DNA of 64,000 bases from Peromyscus leucopus (taxonomy: Eukaryota > Chordata > Mammalia > Rodentia > Cricetidae). Positions 63,966 to 64,000 of this stretch are shown here, piece by piece. Each line of letters starts with the position of its first letter. Position 1 is the first letter of the stretch. The notes beneath the pieces were generated by a model. The model was given only the letters and a program-made list of their open reading frames with translations. It was not told the DNA's origin and made no database searches. The translations under genes were made by a program, and so were the position numbers. The stretch lies in contig NC_051083.1 of NCBI RefSeq assembly GCF_004664715.2, forward strand, positions 122,144,971-122,208,970, in the 5' to 3' direction.

Positions 63966-64000
63966 TAATATTATTTATATTACTTACATTGTGTAGTTTT

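Overview
The window is rodent nuclear DNA, and the SINE, LTR and LINE types point to the family Cricetidae (hamster, deer mouse or vole group). The B1 copies share the cricetid 3' part (GCCAGCCTGGGCTACCAAGT, then AGGAAAGGCRCAAAGCTACA). B2 copies end in a TGTATACATAATAAATAAAT tail. LTRs are present with a lysine-tRNA primer site, as in mys-like class II retroviruses, and LINE-1 3' ends carry a G-rich tract. The species cannot be fixed from this sequence alone.

I see no cellular protein-coding gene, tRNA, rRNA or CRISPR array. Every reading frame long enough to notice lies in a transposon, is a translated microsatellite, or has no recognisable family. The stretch looks intergenic or deeply intronic, built of layered mobile elements separated by AT-rich unique DNA.

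Layout. 1-11 kb: mostly unique DNA with MIR relics, CA repeats, a small 5'-inverted L1 (5.0 kb), an LTR inside an old L1-type repeat (6.3-7.3 kb), a B1 and a minus-strand LTR (10.5-11.2 kb). 11.2-18.7 kb: an L1 carrying a nested L1 3' end, MaLR-like LTRs, a B1-cored element with inverted ends (14.7 kb), and two L1s inserted one after the other at the same target (16.0-18.2 kb). 19-26 kb: unique DNA, a MaLR LTR with internal sequence, a GC-rich L1-5'-UTR-like block and another MaLR LTR. 26-31 kb: two class II ERV 3' ends facing each other, one joined to a different LTR, then an intact solo LTR. 31-43 kb: SINEs, old L1M, microsatellites and a minus-strand L1 with an expanded TTTC tail. 43-57 kb: a dense L1 graveyard with two GC-rich 5'-UTR-like blocks, ORF1/ORF2 remnants and a MaLR LTR split by an L1. 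57-64 kb: old L1M, two orientations of one L1-type 3' end, a pair of near-adjacent young B1s, and L1 reverse-transcriptase fragments.

The elements do not form a working pathway. The L1s are dead (stops, frameshifts, truncations), but their machinery explains most of the other structures: B1, B2, B3 and B4/ID are copied in trans by L1, and target-site duplications and A-rich tails show this directly. No undescribed gene system was found. The best leads are structural: a mosaic ERV with two unlike LTRs, a B1-cored element with 21-bp inverted ends, an L1 with a possible 3' transduction, and repeated L1 insertion at one target.
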